64,000 bases of DNA from Blautia sp. An81 (GTDB lineage: Bacteria; Bacillota; Clostridia; Lachnospirales; Lachnospiraceae): contig NZ_NFHH01000007.1 of NCBI RefSeq assembly GCF_002161285.1, forward strand, positions 1 through 64,000. Direction: 5' to 3'. Of the stretch, positions 7,634 through 20,086 are shown piece by piece. Position 1 is the stretch's first letter. Each line of letters starts with the position of its first letter. Both the position numbers and the translations under genes were made by a program. Below the pieces are notes generated by a model that was not told the origin of the DNA, searched no databases, and saw nothing but the letters and a program-made list of their open reading frames with translations.

Positions 7634-9358
7634 TTATTTTTTCTTTCTGCCGCAGCAGTACTTATATTTCTTCCCGCTTCCGCAGGGGCATGGATCATTG
7701 GGATAGATCTTTTTTGTTCCGGGAAAGGCGACTACCTTACAATCCTTATCCGTCTCTTTCTTAGAATCTGCCAGCACACGGCTGGCATCCTGTTTTTCCG
7801 TTCTCATTGCTTCCACCTCATAATCCGTAAATCCCCGGTTCTCCCAGGTGCGGACATATGGCTGCAGATTTTTAATGATCTTTGTCAGCTTTATCTTCCG
7901 GCCTTTCCTGGTTTCTTTACAGTATTCCATAGCCAGAGAAGCACATTCTTCCGGCTCTCCATTCTTCTGCAGGGAATCCAGAACCGCATAGTATAGAATT
8001 AGACTGTGAGGCATATCCTGATCCATCTCCTCAGAAAAAAATTCCAGCATAGGCAGGGTATGTTCGTCTGGTTCCTGGCATTCTACTTCTCCGTACCGAA
8101 GAAAGTCTTCTTTATCCATGGGCAAATAATAAGGCAACTTCTCCTGGTCTTCTAAAAGTCGTACATATAGATCCACTTCTTCCAATTCTTCTTCCATAAG
8201 ATATCCGTCTTTTACTGTCATTTCCCCGGGATACCGGGCAGCTATATCTGCCAGTTCTTTTGCTGTGATCTTCTTATGCTCATATCCCCGGTAAATCTTC
8301 GCCAGATCTTCAAGGCTTATCACTCCGTAAAGATATACAGCGCTTTTACAGTATCCGAAAAGTTCCCAGTGTCTCTCCAATTCCCTCTGAAAACTTCCCG
8401 TATAAATTTTTCGGAACTTTTCTTCTACATCTTTTGGCACTGTAAGAAACTCTCCGTCTCTAAGGCCGCAGTAAAAAGACAGGAGAGGTGATACGGAAAC
8501 CAGTTCTGCCTGGATATAAATCCCTTTTTCCTCTATCGCCTCCTGGAAAAATCCCACTTCCTCCTGGGTTGATTCCGTCAGTACTTTCCTGAACTGTCCG
8601 GACTCCAGAAGACTGTTTTTCAGCCACTGGGCCAGCTCTGCCTTTTTGAATCTTGCCGGTTTTGGCAGATTGGCGTCTCGTGCGATTTCCAGAAGATCAT
8701 CCTTTTTATAATTTTTGAAAACCTCCTCCAGAGACTCTTCCGGCTCTAACTCTCCAAAGTCCTCAAAATTCTCTTCTCCTCCGGCCCCTGCCATAGTTTT
8801 CAGGTATTTCCGGAGTTCCTCGTACATTTCCTTTTCACTATAAGGAAGACCATAATCTTCCGGATACGTACTTCCCTCAAACTTCGAGAATTTCATATGG
8901 GCCTTTAAATATTCATTGACCTTTTCCATTTCAAAAGGCTCCGCCTGGTCTATCACGTCATAAAAACCCCAGATCCCGCCGCAGTCCTCGATCATATTGG
9001 GGCCTTTAAATTTCACTACCTGGGGATAACGCTTATCATAATCCAGGATTTTTTCCACCAGTATGGTATGCTCCCAGTCATCTCCAAAATCATATGTATA
9101 AATAATCTTAGCCTTCTCATAAAACCACCGGTCAATCCCTTCCTGTACGGCCTCTTCATCTCCGGCTTCCGAAGGACCATTAAAATAAATTCTTTCCTTG
9201 GGGATCACAAAACTAAAAAGATGGTCATGGGTCCAGCCGAATATGTATTCAATCACATTGTCCAGATCTTCAAAACTTATTTTCTCCGGCACGATCACTC
9301 TTCTCCAGATGGGAGGGGAACTGCCCTTAATCGTTATCTTTAGTTGATATCCTTTCAT
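7634..9358 (-). CDS. pRiA4b ORF-3-like protein with SEC-C metal-binding tail
   Basis: A 574-residue multidomain protein. Residues 1-180 form the plasmid pRiA4b ORF-3-like domain (YQLKITIKGSSPPIWRRVIVP, GWTHDHLFSF, YTYDFGDDWEH). Around 215-260 is a SAP/Rho-N-like helical patch (DDLLEIARDANLPKPARFKKAELAQWL). The C-terminus is a SEC-C motif, CPCGSGKKYKYCC, with Cys557, 559, 568 and 569 as zinc ligands, followed by basic residues. Such proteins are widespread in Firmicutes and are often loosely linked to mobile elements, but no transposase is adjacent here. RBS GGGAGAA precedes the ATG. Function unknown. It is monocistronic between two intergenic spaces. Confidence 0.85.
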   Translation of the reverse strand: MKGYQLKITIKGSSPPIWRRVIVPEKISFEDLDNVIEYIFGWTHDHLFSFVIPKERIYFNGPSEAGDEEAVQEGIDRWFYEKAKIIYTYDFGDDWEHTILVEKILDYDKRYPQVVKFKGPNMIEDCGGIWGFYDVIDQAEPFEMEKVNEYLKAHMKFSKFEGSTYPEDYGLPYSEKEMYEELRKYLKTMAGAGGEENFEDFGELEPEESLEEVFKNYKKDDLLEIARDANLPKPARFKKAELAQWLKNSLLESGQFRKVLTESTQEEVGFFQEAIEEKGIYIQAELVSVSPLLSFYCGLRDGEFLTVPKDVEEKFRKIYTGSFQRELERHWELFGYCKSAVYLYGVISLEDLAKIYRGYEHKKITAKELADIAARYPGEMTVKDGYLMEEELEEVDLYVRLLEDQEKLPYYLPMDKEDFLRYGEVECQEPDEHTLPMLEFFSEEMDQDMPHSLILYYAVLDSLQKNGEPEECASLAMEYCKETRKGRKIKLTKIIKNLQPYVRTWENRGFTDYEVEAMRTEKQDASRVLADSKKETDKDCKVVAFPGTKKIYPNDPCPCGSGKKYKYCCGRKKK

Positions 9359-9768
9359 AGTCTTCTCCCTTCATATAATTTTAGATTTTTAACTTCCGAA
9401 TCTGTCCCTATGCCAAACGAAGGACCATGTAAAGTTCCTAATATCGCTATGGTAATTTTCAATTTAGTATTTTTCATATTTTCCTCTGATCCCCCATTTA
9501 TATATAGAAAACGTCCCCTGTACTTTTCAATATCAAATTAAAAGATTTCCGCTCTGTTATTCATTCATTATATTAGCATACCATTCCTCTGCCCTCAATA
9601 TCTTCCAGCCATGAAGTCACGGCAAACGCATGAATATGTTTACCAAAAATTTTCTGTTTAATGGTTAGACGGCGATGATTAAACGGTAACTAGCCTGCGG
9701 TATTAAGCCCTGCCGTATTTCAAAAAGGGAATAGAAACCCCCAGTGCTGCAGCATATTTTGGGGGATA
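9359..9768. other. gene-poor spacer downstream of the V-ATPase operon
   Basis: No convincing gene. An open frame on the minus strand at 9573-9689 (38 codons, ending IHAFAVTSWLEDIEGRG..C) reads more like protein than chance, but has no start with an RBS and may be a decayed coding fragment. A CCCCC...GGGGG hairpin lies at about 9738-9765. Confidence 0.35.
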
Positions 9769-9824
9769 AAAAGAGCCGCCGCATTAACTAAGAATATTCT
9801 CGACTTTAATGCAACAGCTCTTTC
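9769..9824 (-). terminator. terminator of the V-ATPase operon
   Basis: Minus-strand hairpin with arms at 9770-9787 and 9806-9823 (15 of 18 positions pair) followed by TTTTT; 50 nt after the stop of the subunit D gene. Confidence 0.7.
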
Positions 9825-9874
9825 ATTTTTGTCCCAGTCCTACTGTCTCGTATCCGGACAAAATTTTATCAATT

Positions 9875-10537
9875 TTAGTATTCTCTATCTTTATAATGAT
9901 GAGCCTCTTCCAGCATCATATCCTTTACCTTCATCAGACGGATCTGGGTACTTCTCTCATTCTCGTCCAGTTTCATGGTAATATATTTGATATTCTCCTG
10001 GGTCTCCGGAATGATCACATGTTCCAGAGCGTTTACCCTTCTTCTGGTCTTCTCGATCTCCGCCGCCATAAGCTGGCAGGATTTCTCTACCTCGGCCAGG
10101 CGGAGCATATCCGGAAGGATATCTGCCAGAGATTTTACTGCATCATCCAGATCTCCGGAAGTAAAAGCAAATCCGTAAGAATAAATGTCGTTTGCGTCTG
10201 CGGTCCTGGTCCTGGTCTTAAACACCGGAATATCCACGCTCATAACATTTTTCTTACTGGCTTCCAGATATACCTCCTGTTTGGGAGACATAAGAGCCGT
10301 GTTCAGGATCTGCTCTGACATTCCAGCTTTGGCAATGACAAAGTTCTTGTTGGCAGACAGGATCCCTGCCTCCACTTTCTGTCTGAGAGCCATATTCTCC
10401 CTTACCAGATCCAGGAACTGACGCATCAGCTCATCCCGTTTATCCTTTAAAAGTTTGTGTCCCTTGGTAGCCGTTACCAGCTTTTTCTTCAGCCTGGTAA
10501 GCTCCATCCTGGTAGGATTCACCTGGGTAGCTGCCAA
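9875..10537 (-). CDS. atpD: V-type ATP synthase subunit D
   Basis: A 220-residue central-stalk subunit of the V-type (A/V) ATPase, homologous to NtpD/AtpD and analogous to gamma of F-ATPases. It begins with the hallmark QVNPTRMELTRLKKKL and is almost wholly helical, forming the antiparallel coiled coil that rotates inside the A3B3 ring; the C-terminal helix carries RLMKVKDMMLEE. The start is a TTG at 10537 placed 7 nt after AGGAGG; the GTG at 10546 lies inside that RBS and is rejected. Last gene of the operon, 15 nt after the subunit B stop. Confidence 0.95.
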   Translation of the reverse strand: MAATQVNPTRMELTRLKKKLVTATKGHKLLKDKRDELMRQFLDLVRENMALRQKVEAGILSANKNFVIAKAGMSEQILNTALMSPKQEVYLEASKKNVMSVDIPVFKTRTRTADANDIYSYGFAFTSGDLDDAVKSLADILPDMLRLAEVEKSCQLMAAEIEKTRRRVNALEHVIIPETQENIKYITMKLDENERSTQIRLMKVKDMMLEEAHHYKDREY

Positions 10538-10551
10538 AGCCGTCACCTCCT

Positions 10552-11922
10552 TTATTTCCCATAGTACTGATCAAGGAATTTGTCGTCAATACGTTTCAGC
10601 TCGCTTCTTGGAAGAATGGATAACAGCTTCCAGCCAATATTCAGGGTCTCCTCAATATCTCTGTCTGTATTGTATCCCTGGGATACATACTCCTGTTCAA
10701 AGGCGTCTGCAAATTTGGCATAGATCAGGTCAATATCGGAAAGAGCTGCTTCTCCTAAGATTACCATCAGCTCCTTGGCTTCTTTTCCTCTTGCGTAGGC
10801 TGCGAACAGCTGGTTCATGGTATTGGAGTGATCTGCTCTTGTCTTTCCTTCACCGATACCTTTATCTTTCAGACGAGACAGAGAAGGAAGTACATCGATA
10901 GGCGGTGTAACGCCTTTTCTGTAAAGCTCACGGCTTAAGATGATCTGTCCCTCTGTGATATAGCCTGTCAGGTCAGGAATCGGATGGGTCTTGTCATCCT
11001 CAGGCATGGTCAGGATAGGGATCATGGTAATACTTCCCTTTTTGCCCTTCTGTCTTCCGGCTCTTTCATACATGGTCGCCAGGTCTGTGTACATATATCC
11101 CGGATATCCACGGCGTCCCGGTACTTCTTTGCGGGCTGCAGAAACCTCACGGAGGGCGTCTGCATAGTTGGTGATATCTGTCAGGATGACCAGTACATGC
11201 ATATCCTTTTCAAAAGCCAGATACTCTGCAGCAGTCAGGGCCATTTTCGGAGTGGCGATACGCTCAACTGCCGGGTCGTTAGCCAGATTGATAAAAAGCA
11301 CAGTTCTGTCAATAGCTCCGGTTTCCTTGAAACTTTCTGTAAAGAAGTTAGCTTCCTCGAAAGTAATACCAAGAGCTGCAAATACTACGGCGAAATTCTC
11401 TCCTGAACCTCTTACCTTGGCCTGTCTGGCAATCTGGGCTGCAAGCTGAGCATGAGGCAGACCGGAAGCTGAGAAGATTGGCAGCTTCTGGCCCCTTACC
11501 AGTGTATTCAGACCGTCAATGGCGGAAACCCCTGTCTGGATAAACTCTTCCGGATAGCTTCTGGCCGCCGGGTTCATAGGAAGGCCGTTTACGTCTCTTC
11601 TCTCATCAGGAAGGATTTCCGGACCATCGTCAATGGGACGGCCCAGGCCGTCAAATACACGGCCCAGCATATCTTCCGATACGCCCAGCTTCATGCTCCT
11701 TCCCAGGAACCGTACCTTGCTGTTGGAAAGGTTGATACCTGTAGAGCTTTCAAAGAGCTGTACCAAGGCATTGCTTCCATCAATCTCCAGCACCTTGCAT
11801 CGTCTGGTCTCTCCGCTTGCCAGCTCGATCTCTCCCAGTTCATCGTAATGTACGTTCTCAACTCCCCGTACCAGCATCAGAGGGCCGGCAACTTCCTGTA
11901 TGGTTCTATATTCTTTTGGCAT
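10552..11922 (-). CDS. atpB: V-type ATP synthase subunit B (non-catalytic)
   Basis: A 456-residue regulatory nucleotide-binding subunit of the V1 head. It starts [19 protein letters not shown] and shows [17 protein letters not shown] in place of a Walker A motif, as expected of the non-catalytic B subunit, plus [22 protein letters not shown] and the C-terminal [17 protein letters not shown]. Three copies alternate with A. The ATG at 11922 touches the TAA of atpA (11923-11925) and its RBS, AAGGAGG, lies inside atpA, so translation is coupled. Length matches the family. Confidence 0.97.
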   Translation of the reverse strand: MPKEYRTIQEVAGPLMLVRGVENVHYDELGEIELASGETRRCKVLEIDGSNALVQLFESSTGINLSNSKVRFLGRSMKLGVSEDMLGRVFDGLGRPIDDGPEILPDERRDVNGLPMNPAARSYPEEFIQTGVSAIDGLNTLVRGQKLPIFSASGLPHAQLAAQIARQAKVRGSGENFAVVFAALGITFEEANFFTESFKETGAIDRTVLFINLANDPAVERIATPKMALTAAEYLAFEKDMHVLVILTDITNYADALREVSAARKEVPGRRGYPGYMYTDLATMYERAGRQKGKKGSITMIPILTMPEDDKTHPIPDLTGYITEGQIILSRELYRKGVTPPIDVLPSLSRLKDKGIGEGKTRADHSNTMNQLFAAYARGKEAKELMVILGEAALSDIDLIYAKFADAFEQEYVSQGYNTDRDIEETLNIGWKLLSILPRSELKRIDDKFLDQYYGK

Positions 11923-13689
11923 TTAGAAGCCCTCCTTTCCTAATACATTGGATATTTCCTTGGCAAGCTGGTCCATGATATTCTTGTATTCCTCATCCAG
12001 CTTATCCTCTAAAGTATATTTAAAACGTCCGATTTTTTCTCTTACTTCCAGTTTCACCAGATCCTGAATGGAAGCGCCCTGGTTAAGGGCTTCCACACCA
12101 TGGTCATAGTATGCCAGCACCAGCTTCATCAGCAGATACTGCTTTTTCAGAGAACTGTAGGTATCTACCTCATGGAACGAGTTCTGGTGAAGAAAGTCCT
12201 CACGGATGGATCTGGCTGCTTCCATCTTCAGCCGGTCACCGGCAGAAAGGGCATCCATACCTACCATCTTTACGATTTCCTCCAGCTCTGCCTCTTCCTG
12301 AAGAAGGCTCATCATTTTCTGGCGGTCAGACATCCAGTCAGAAGCTACATTCTCGTTAAACCATTTCTCCATATTGTCCAGATACAGAGAGTAGCTGGTC
12401 AGCCAGTTAATAGCCGGGAAATGTCTCTTATAAGCCAGGGAAGAATCCAGTCCCCAGAATACCTTTACAATACGAAGGGTAGCCTGAGATACCGGCTCGG
12501 AAATATCTCCTCCCGGAGGAGACACGGCGCCGATTACGGACAGGGCCCCTTCTCTCTTATCCTTGCCCAGAGAAATTACGTGACCTGCTCTCTCGTAGAA
12601 CTGTGCCAGACGGGAACCCAGGTATGCGGGGTAGCCTTCCTCACCGGGCATCTCTTCCAGACGGCCTGACATCTCACGGAGAGCCTCTGCCCAACGAGAT
12701 GTAGAATCAGCCATCAACGCTACCGAATATCCCATATCGCGGAAGTACTCTGCAATGGTGATACCTGTATAGATAGAAGCCTCACGGGCTGCCACAGGCA
12801 TATCTGAGGTATTGGCGATAAGCACCGTCCTCTGCATCAGGGACTGTCCGGTCTTGGGGTCTTTCAGTTCCGGGAACTCGTTAAGAACGTCGGTCATCTC
12901 ATTTCCGCGTTCTCCGCAGCCGATATAAACCACAATATCCGCTTCCGCCCATTTTGCCAGCTGGTGCTGAATAACGGTCTTGCCGCTTCCGAAAGGTCCC
13001 GGAACGGCAGCAACTCCTCCCTTTGCAATAGGGAAGAAGGTATCAATTACACGCTGTCCTGTGATCAATGGTTTCTCAGGAGGCAGTTTTTTCAGGTAAG
13101 GACGGCCCTGGCGTACCGGCCATTTCTGCATCAAAGTCAGTTCTCTGTCCCCCTGGTCCGTAGCGATCACTGCCACTACCTCTTCCACGGTGAACTCTCC
13201 TGCTTTGATCTCCTTTACCTTTCCCTTTATTCCGTAAGGCACCATGATCTTGTGGTTCACGATCTGGGTTTCCTGAACGGTTCCGATCACGTCCCCGTTT
13301 TCCACCTGGTCTCCCACCTGTACTGTGGGAACAAAATTCCATTTTAAATCTCTCTTTAAAGAAGGAACCTCTACTCCTCTTTTTAAGTTGGTCCCTGAAA
13401 TCTTCATAATATCATCCAGGGGACGCTGGATTCCATCATAGATACTGGTGATCAGGCCCGGTCCCAGTTCCACGGACAGAGGCGCTTCTGTAGACTCTAC
13501 CGGTTCTCCCGGTCCCAGTCCTGAAGTCTCCTCATATACCTGGATAGAGGCTTCATCCCCATGCATCTCAATGATCTCACCGATAAGGCGCTGGCTGCTT
13601 ACGCGGACCACGTCAAACATATTTGCGTCCCGCATGCCCTCTGCGATAACCAGCGGCCCCGCCACTTTCTTAATCGTACCTTTGCTCAT
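11923..13689 (-). CDS. atpA: V-type ATP synthase subunit A (catalytic)
   Basis: A 588-residue catalytic subunit that couples ATP hydrolysis or synthesis to rotation. Walker A GPFGSGKT is at 231-238, the catalytic glutamate segment is GCGERGNEM, and the Walker B region is [18 protein letters not shown]. The long non-homologous insert (about 110-200), diagnostic of V/A-type over F-type ATPases, is present. Its length matches Enterococcus and Thermus homologues. The RBS before ATG 13689 is weak and distant (AGGTGAT). It lies 20 nt after the subunit F stop in the single minus-strand operon. Confidence 0.97.
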   Translation of the reverse strand: MSKGTIKKVAGPLVIAEGMRDANMFDVVRVSSQRLIGEIIEMHGDEASIQVYEETSGLGPGEPVESTEAPLSVELGPGLITSIYDGIQRPLDDIMKISGTNLKRGVEVPSLKRDLKWNFVPTVQVGDQVENGDVIGTVQETQIVNHKIMVPYGIKGKVKEIKAGEFTVEEVVAVIATDQGDRELTLMQKWPVRQGRPYLKKLPPEKPLITGQRVIDTFFPIAKGGVAAVPGPFGSGKTVIQHQLAKWAEADIVVYIGCGERGNEMTDVLNEFPELKDPKTGQSLMQRTVLIANTSDMPVAAREASIYTGITIAEYFRDMGYSVALMADSTSRWAEALREMSGRLEEMPGEEGYPAYLGSRLAQFYERAGHVISLGKDKREGALSVIGAVSPPGGDISEPVSQATLRIVKVFWGLDSSLAYKRHFPAINWLTSYSLYLDNMEKWFNENVASDWMSDRQKMMSLLQEEAELEEIVKMVGMDALSAGDRLKMEAARSIREDFLHQNSFHEVDTYSSLKKQYLLMKLVLAYYDHGVEALNQGASIQDLVKLEVREKIGRFKYTLEDKLDEEYKNIMDQLAKEISNVLGKEGF

Positions 13690-13709
13690 TGGAACGAATC
13701 ACCTGCTTT

Positions 13710-14030
13710 CTAATTATTACTGAATAAAATATCAGAACCTACTGCCCGCTCTACAGAGTCTTTCACACCCTGAACTCCCATTCCCGTATTCCCGGAAACT
13801 CCGGGGATCTGGATAATAGCCGGCAGTACCTGTTCCTGATATTTCTCGATAGTCTGTTTGCACTCTGCTGCCAGGGCTTCTGTGATATAGATGATCCCAT
13901 ATCCTTTCCCTGCCAGAGCTTCTAATTTTTCTTCCGCTTCTTTACGGTTGGCTGCTGGATAAATGTCAAGACCCAGTGCGGCGAAACCGTAAATGCTGTC
14001 GTAATCCCCGATCACTGCAATCTTATACAT
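13710..14030 (-). CDS. atpF: V-type ATP synthase subunit F
   Basis: A 106-residue Rossmann-like central-stalk subunit that binds subunit D. It begins YKIAVIGDYDSIYGFAALGLD, the family signature, and has IIYITEALA and LPAIIQIPG. Its ATG at 14030 overlaps the end of the subunit C gene by 8 nt, implying coupled translation. The symbol follows V-type naming and is not the F-type b subunit. Confidence 0.95.
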   Translation of the reverse strand: MYKIAVIGDYDSIYGFAALGLDIYPAANRKEAEEKLEALAGKGYGIIYITEALAAECKQTIEKYQEQVLPAIIQIPGVSGNTGMGVQGVKDSVERAVGSDILFSNN

Positions 14031-15000
14031 ACATATCCCTTACCCTTTCCCGGATAGAATCATCAGAAAAACCATTCTGCTTTCCTGACAAGATGATCCG
14101 TACCGTTTTAATCTCATTCTGCCTTGCCAGCACATAGGCCACCAGAGGGCCTACAGAAAACACCTCATATTTCTGCGGCTGCATATCCTGCATCAGACGA
14201 TTGTCACACCACCGCTCAAAAGCTGAGGGGGACTCTGCAATAGCCTGGCCACCCTGGGCGTAGGCTGTCTGAGACAGATATTCTGTCACCGCCTCTATGC
14301 CCCCTGCTGCAGCTCTGGCAAGCTGATCTACATTTAATGATTCACATTCTGCCATTGCACGCTTCATAAACTCCACTGTCTTCCCGGTTTTCTGGGAACG
14401 GACGGCAATCCGGATGTCTGCCACTGCCACTACCGATTCTGCATAATCTTTAATGATCTTGTCCCTGGCCTTCTGCCCCGCCTGATAAATAGCATCCAGC
14501 GCCGCCCGGTCTATGATCACATCGCAGAGCTGCCCATCTCTGGTATGAAGAAGGGCTTCATAGGCTTCTTTGGCAGGTTCCGCCATGATTTGAGGCAGCC
14601 TGGAAAATTCCTTATTCTGAATGATCTCCAGCATCTCCTGGGGAGGAATACTGGTATCCTCATAATAAATATTCGTAGGCCGGCTCCCTTCCGGGGTGCA
14701 GGCTTCTTTAATAGCCGCTTTCAGATTATGGAAAAGATTGGGGTAGGACAGCACATCGAATACCGACATATCTACGCCCATCTCCTGGATAGTCTCCCAG
14801 GTCTTCTCTTCCTCTCTGTTCAGAATAGCCTCTCCGTTTCCGGAAGTCTCCTGATCTCCCCAGCCTTTTTCTTCCAGAAACTGGATGCACTCTTCCTCTG
14901 TGGCACAGCCTATTAACTGATCGATCACCGCCTGGTTAAACAGCTTTGTCTCCAAAGCCCGGATTCGCGCAACCGCATAGGTGTATTTGGTATTACTCAA
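14023..15000 (-). CDS. atpC: V-type ATP synthase subunit C
   Basis: A 325-residue helical socket subunit (NtpC/subunit d type) that joins the central stalk to the membrane K ring. It starts SNTKYTYAVARIRALETKLF, the usual N-terminus, and later has LARAAAGG and FERWCDNRLM. The start codon is TTG at 15000 with AAGGAGG at 6-nt spacing. Its 3' end overlaps atpF. Confidence 0.95.
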   Translation of the reverse strand: MSNTKYTYAVARIRALETKLFNQAVIDQLIGCATEEECIQFLEEKGWGDQETSGNGEAILNREEEKTWETIQEMGVDMSVFDVLSYPNLFHNLKAAIKEACTPEGSRPTNIYYEDTSIPPQEMLEIIQNKEFSRLPQIMAEPAKEAYEALLHTRDGQLCDVIIDRAALDAIYQAGQKARDKIIKDYAESVVAVADIRIAVRSQKTGKTVEFMKRAMAECESLNVDQLARAAAGGIEAVTEYLSQTAYAQGGQAIAESPSAFERWCDNRLMQDMQPQKYEVFSVGPLVAYVLARQNEIKTVRIILSGKQNGFSDDSIRERVRDMYV

Positions 15001-15027
15001 ATCGATTCCTCCTTCTGCGGTTACCGC

Positions 15028-15621
15028 TTATGAAAATAATACTTCATGAACTTTATCCGAAAGCTCATCTTTTCTGGAATTAAACATTGCCTGGAAACTG
15101 CAGTTCTCTTCGATTCCTCCATATATCAGGATAAAACCGCCGTTTATATCTCTGGTTTCCTCTGAAAGGACCAAGGCCCCTCCATTCTCTTTGGCAATCC
15201 TCTGAATTTCCTCTTCAAAGCCCTTAGGCATTCGCTCCAGATCTTTTTTCGAAAAGCAGATTTCTCCCGCCTGGCTGGCTGCGTATTTTCCGATCATCTT
15301 CCGGATGATCCGGAAATAAGTTTCCTCATCAGCCTCTGCCAGGGTATTGTAGGCTTTCTCCAGCACCTGAGCAATGATCTCCTGTTTGGTTTCCAGAAGT
15401 ACTTTTCTCTTCTGAAGAGCACAGGAAGATACGGACCGCTCTTCAGCATTCTTTACCTCTGCCCTGGATCTTTCCAGGATGCGGGTACATTCTGCCTGAG
15501 CTTCTTCCTGAGCCGCTTCTCTGATTTCCACCGCTTCTTTCTTCGCCTCTTCCAGGATTTCATCTGCATTCTTTTGGGCTTCATCAAGAATCTGGCTCTT
15601 CATTTTTTCCAATCCAGTCAT
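15028..15621 (-). CDS. atpE: V-type ATP synthase subunit E
   Basis: A 197-residue peripheral-stalk subunit. Residues 1-95 are a long, charged coiled coil rich in Ala/Glu/Lys (ADEILEEAKKEAVEI), which pairs with the subunit encoded at 18219-18527; the C-terminal globular part (about 100-197, RGGFILIYGGIEEN-type region) binds the A3B3 head. RBS AGGGAGAA precedes the ATG. It follows the K-ring gene by 54 nt and precedes subunit C by 27 nt. Confidence 0.94.
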   Translation of the reverse strand: MTGLEKMKSQILDEAQKNADEILEEAKKEAVEIREAAQEEAQAECTRILERSRAEVKNAEERSVSSCALQKRKVLLETKQEIIAQVLEKAYNTLAEADEETYFRIIRKMIGKYAASQAGEICFSKKDLERMPKGFEEEIQRIAKENGGALVLSEETRDINGGFILIYGGIEENCSFQAMFNSRKDELSDKVHEVLFS

Positions 15622-15675
15622 TCTCTCATTCTCCCTTTCCTGAACATTTCTTTTATCCGTCTTTCCGCCGACTGC

Positions 15676-18185
<2,510 letters not shown>

Positions 18186-18218
18186 ACTTGCATCCCTCCT
18201 TTACTTACCGTTTTTTCG

Positions 18219-18527
18219 TCACAGCAGTTTCTGTATTACACCATCTACTGCTGTCTTTTCCAGCTCACTGGCCTTTTCTCTCAGCCGTCCGGCTTCTTCT
18301 CCCGCTTCTTTCTTTGCTGCCTCCATTTTTTTTGCAGCGGCGCTTTCAGCCTCTTTTAAAGCTTCTTCTGCCTGTCGGCTGGCTTTGGCAATCATATCGT
18401 TTTTTATCTGGGCAGCTTCTGTTTTGGCAGATTCTGTCATTTTAGCAGCCTCTTTTTTGGCTTTTTCTATAAGTTCTTCTGCCTTCTGCTCAGTGTCCTT
18501 GATCACCTGAATCGTGTCCTTTACCAA
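18219..18527 (-). CDS. V-type ATP synthase subunit G/H (peripheral stalk coiled coil)
   Basis: A 102-residue, nearly pure coiled coil full of Lys/Glu/Ala heptads (EQKAEELIEKAKKEAAKMTES), as in AhaH/NtpF-type subunits that pair with subunit E. The frame extends upstream to 18605, but the promoter lies there; a TTG at 18527 preceded by AAGGTGGTGA is the likely start. First gene of the V-ATPase operon, 33 nt before atpI. Confidence 0.88.
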   Translation of the reverse strand: MVKDTIQVIKDTEQKAEELIEKAKKEAAKMTESAKTEAAQIKNDMIAKASRQAEEALKEAESAAAKKMEAAKKEAGEEAGRLREKASELEKTAVDGVIQKLL

Positions 18528-18552
18528 AATATCACCACCTTCATATAACCTG

Positions 18553-18581
18553 ATATTACTATGGATTATGCATTTTGTCAA
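18553..18581 (-). promoter_or_regulatory. promoter of the V-ATPase operon
   Basis: On the minus strand TTGACA (18576-18581) and TAATAT (18553-18558) are 17 bp apart, about 25 bp before the TTG start of the first subunit gene. Confidence 0.75.
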
Positions 18582-18653
18582 TTTATTAACAGTTTTTTGC
18601 GGCATTTTCCACTACTATTATCCCTCAACCGACGTTTTTTACCCATTCAAAAA

Positions 18654-18688
18654 GAGAGATTGAACAATTTCTTTCAATCTCTCTCAAT
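18654..18688 (-). terminator. intrinsic terminator after the sugar-binding protein gene
   Basis: Perfect 11-bp arms GAGAGATTGAA (18654-18664) and TTCAATCTCTC (18673-18683), with a T run on the minus-strand exit side at 18649-18653. It insulates the gene at 18710 from the V-ATPase promoter. Confidence 0.8.
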
Positions 18689-18709
18689 TTTTCTATATAT
18701 TTTAACGGA

Positions 18710-19948
18710 TTACCCATATAAATAACTGCTGTACTCCTCATTTTCCAGATTGCTGCTGTCAATCCACTGGTAACTGGTGTTGATAAAAGTATCCACCTCC
18801 AGATTCTGGTCTGCGCGAACGCCTGCTATCACCGCTGCATATCCCATACCGTAAGGATTCTGGGCAAAAAATCCCAATTCCGTGCCATTTTTCACTGCGT
18901 TTTGCTGCTGCTCACCGGAGTCGAATCCAATTACTGTAATCTCTTTTCCTGCAGCATCTAACGCATCCAGCACAGCCCCTGACGCATCTTCATTGGTGCA
19001 GAAATATCCTTCCACTTCAGGATAAAGTGTAAAAACAGCATCTGCCATCTTTTCCATGGTAAAATCATCATTTTCATGGGAAATATTTACAATTTCTATA
19101 TTGGGGTGATTCTTGCTGATCTCATCAGTAAATCCCTTTTCTCTGTCCTGACTGGTCTGAGTGCTTTCTGTATGCGTCATCACTGCTATCTGGCCTTCAT
19201 CTCCTATTGCTTCCGCCATCTTCTTGGCAGCTTCTGTGCCCGCTGCATAATTGTCCGTAGCGCACAGTGCCGAGATAGGTCCGCTCTCCACTCCTGAATC
19301 TAACATCACTACTGGAATATCATTTTCCGCTGCCATCTCCAGCTGGGCCTCACAGGACTGTCTGTCAATCGCTGCAATACATAAAATTGTAGGATTCTCG
19401 GAAAGCACTGTGTCGATCAAGTCAATCTGCTTTTCTACATCTGAGTCATCCGTGGGTCCGTCAAAAGAAACCATTATCTGATCTTCTCCCGTATACCCCA
19501 TTTTTTCGTTAAGAGCTTTTACAGCATCCTCTATTCCGTCCCTGACAGTTGTCCAGAATTCATCTCTGGTACTCTTTAGCACTACAGCAATCCTGCTCCC
19601 TGCCTCTGGCGTCAATTCTTCAAGTGATGTATAGTCCACGGTTCCTGCCTGGTCTTTAAGAACCGACATAGTCAGGTCTTCTGTCATATCCCGATCCTGG
19701 CTGTCTTCCTGGTCTCCGGCTTCCTGATCCTCTTCTCCAGTACTTTCTGCGACCTGGGCATTTTCTTCCTTTTCAGCGGTTTCTTCCTGGCTCTCTTCTG
19801 GTTCCTCCTGGGAATCCTGTGGCTCCTGGGATTCTTCTGCCCCAGTATTTTCCTGGGCAGCTTCAGATTCCGGTTCCCTTTCTGCGCAGCCGCTGATCAT
19901 TCCTGTGGTCAGCATGATACACAGAAAGGCCGCTATTGCCTTTTTCAT
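18710..19948 (-). CDS. periplasmic-type sugar-binding lipoprotein
   Basis: A 412-residue extracytoplasmic substrate-binding protein of the RbsB/LacI-like class (Peripla_BP_4). The signal peptide ends in the lipobox ISGC (Cys21), so it is a lipoprotein. Residues 22-95 are an extremely acidic Glu/Gln/Ser/Asp spacer. The binding fold starts near 115 (GSRIAVVLKSTRDEFWTTVRDGIEDAV) and shows IPVVMLDSGV and VIGFDSGEQQQNAV, typical of ribose/galactose-type binding proteins. No ABC ATPase or permease is adjacent, so its partner must be elsewhere or it serves as a chemoreceptor-type or sensor protein. RBS is weak (AGGCAGGG). Confidence 0.88.
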   Translation of the reverse strand: MKKAIAAFLCIMLTTGMISGCAEREPESEAAQENTGAEESQEPQDSQEEPEESQEETAEKEENAQVAESTGEEDQEAGDQEDSQDRDMTEDLTMSVLKDQAGTVDYTSLEELTPEAGSRIAVVLKSTRDEFWTTVRDGIEDAVKALNEKMGYTGEDQIMVSFDGPTDDSDVEKQIDLIDTVLSENPTILCIAAIDRQSCEAQLEMAAENDIPVVMLDSGVESGPISALCATDNYAAGTEAAKKMAEAIGDEGQIAVMTHTESTQTSQDREKGFTDEISKNHPNIEIVNISHENDDFTMEKMADAVFTLYPEVEGYFCTNEDASGAVLDALDAAGKEITVIGFDSGEQQQNAVKNGTELGFFAQNPYGMGYAAVIAGVRADQNLEVDTFINTSYQWIDSSNLENEEYSSYLYG

Positions 19949-20086
19949 GTTTTTACCCTGCCTTTACATGTTTATCATCCTGTTCAAAACTACGCTTTCA
20001 TTATACACGAAACTTTTTATTAGTCTATAAAATTTCACATTGTTTATAAAAATTTTTTAAAGTCTTAGAAAAGTCTTTGTAATTAT

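Noticed and set aside
10538-10546. GTG start of subunit D
   Set aside because: It lies inside the AAGGAGGTGA ribosome binding site; TTG at 10537 is correctly spaced.
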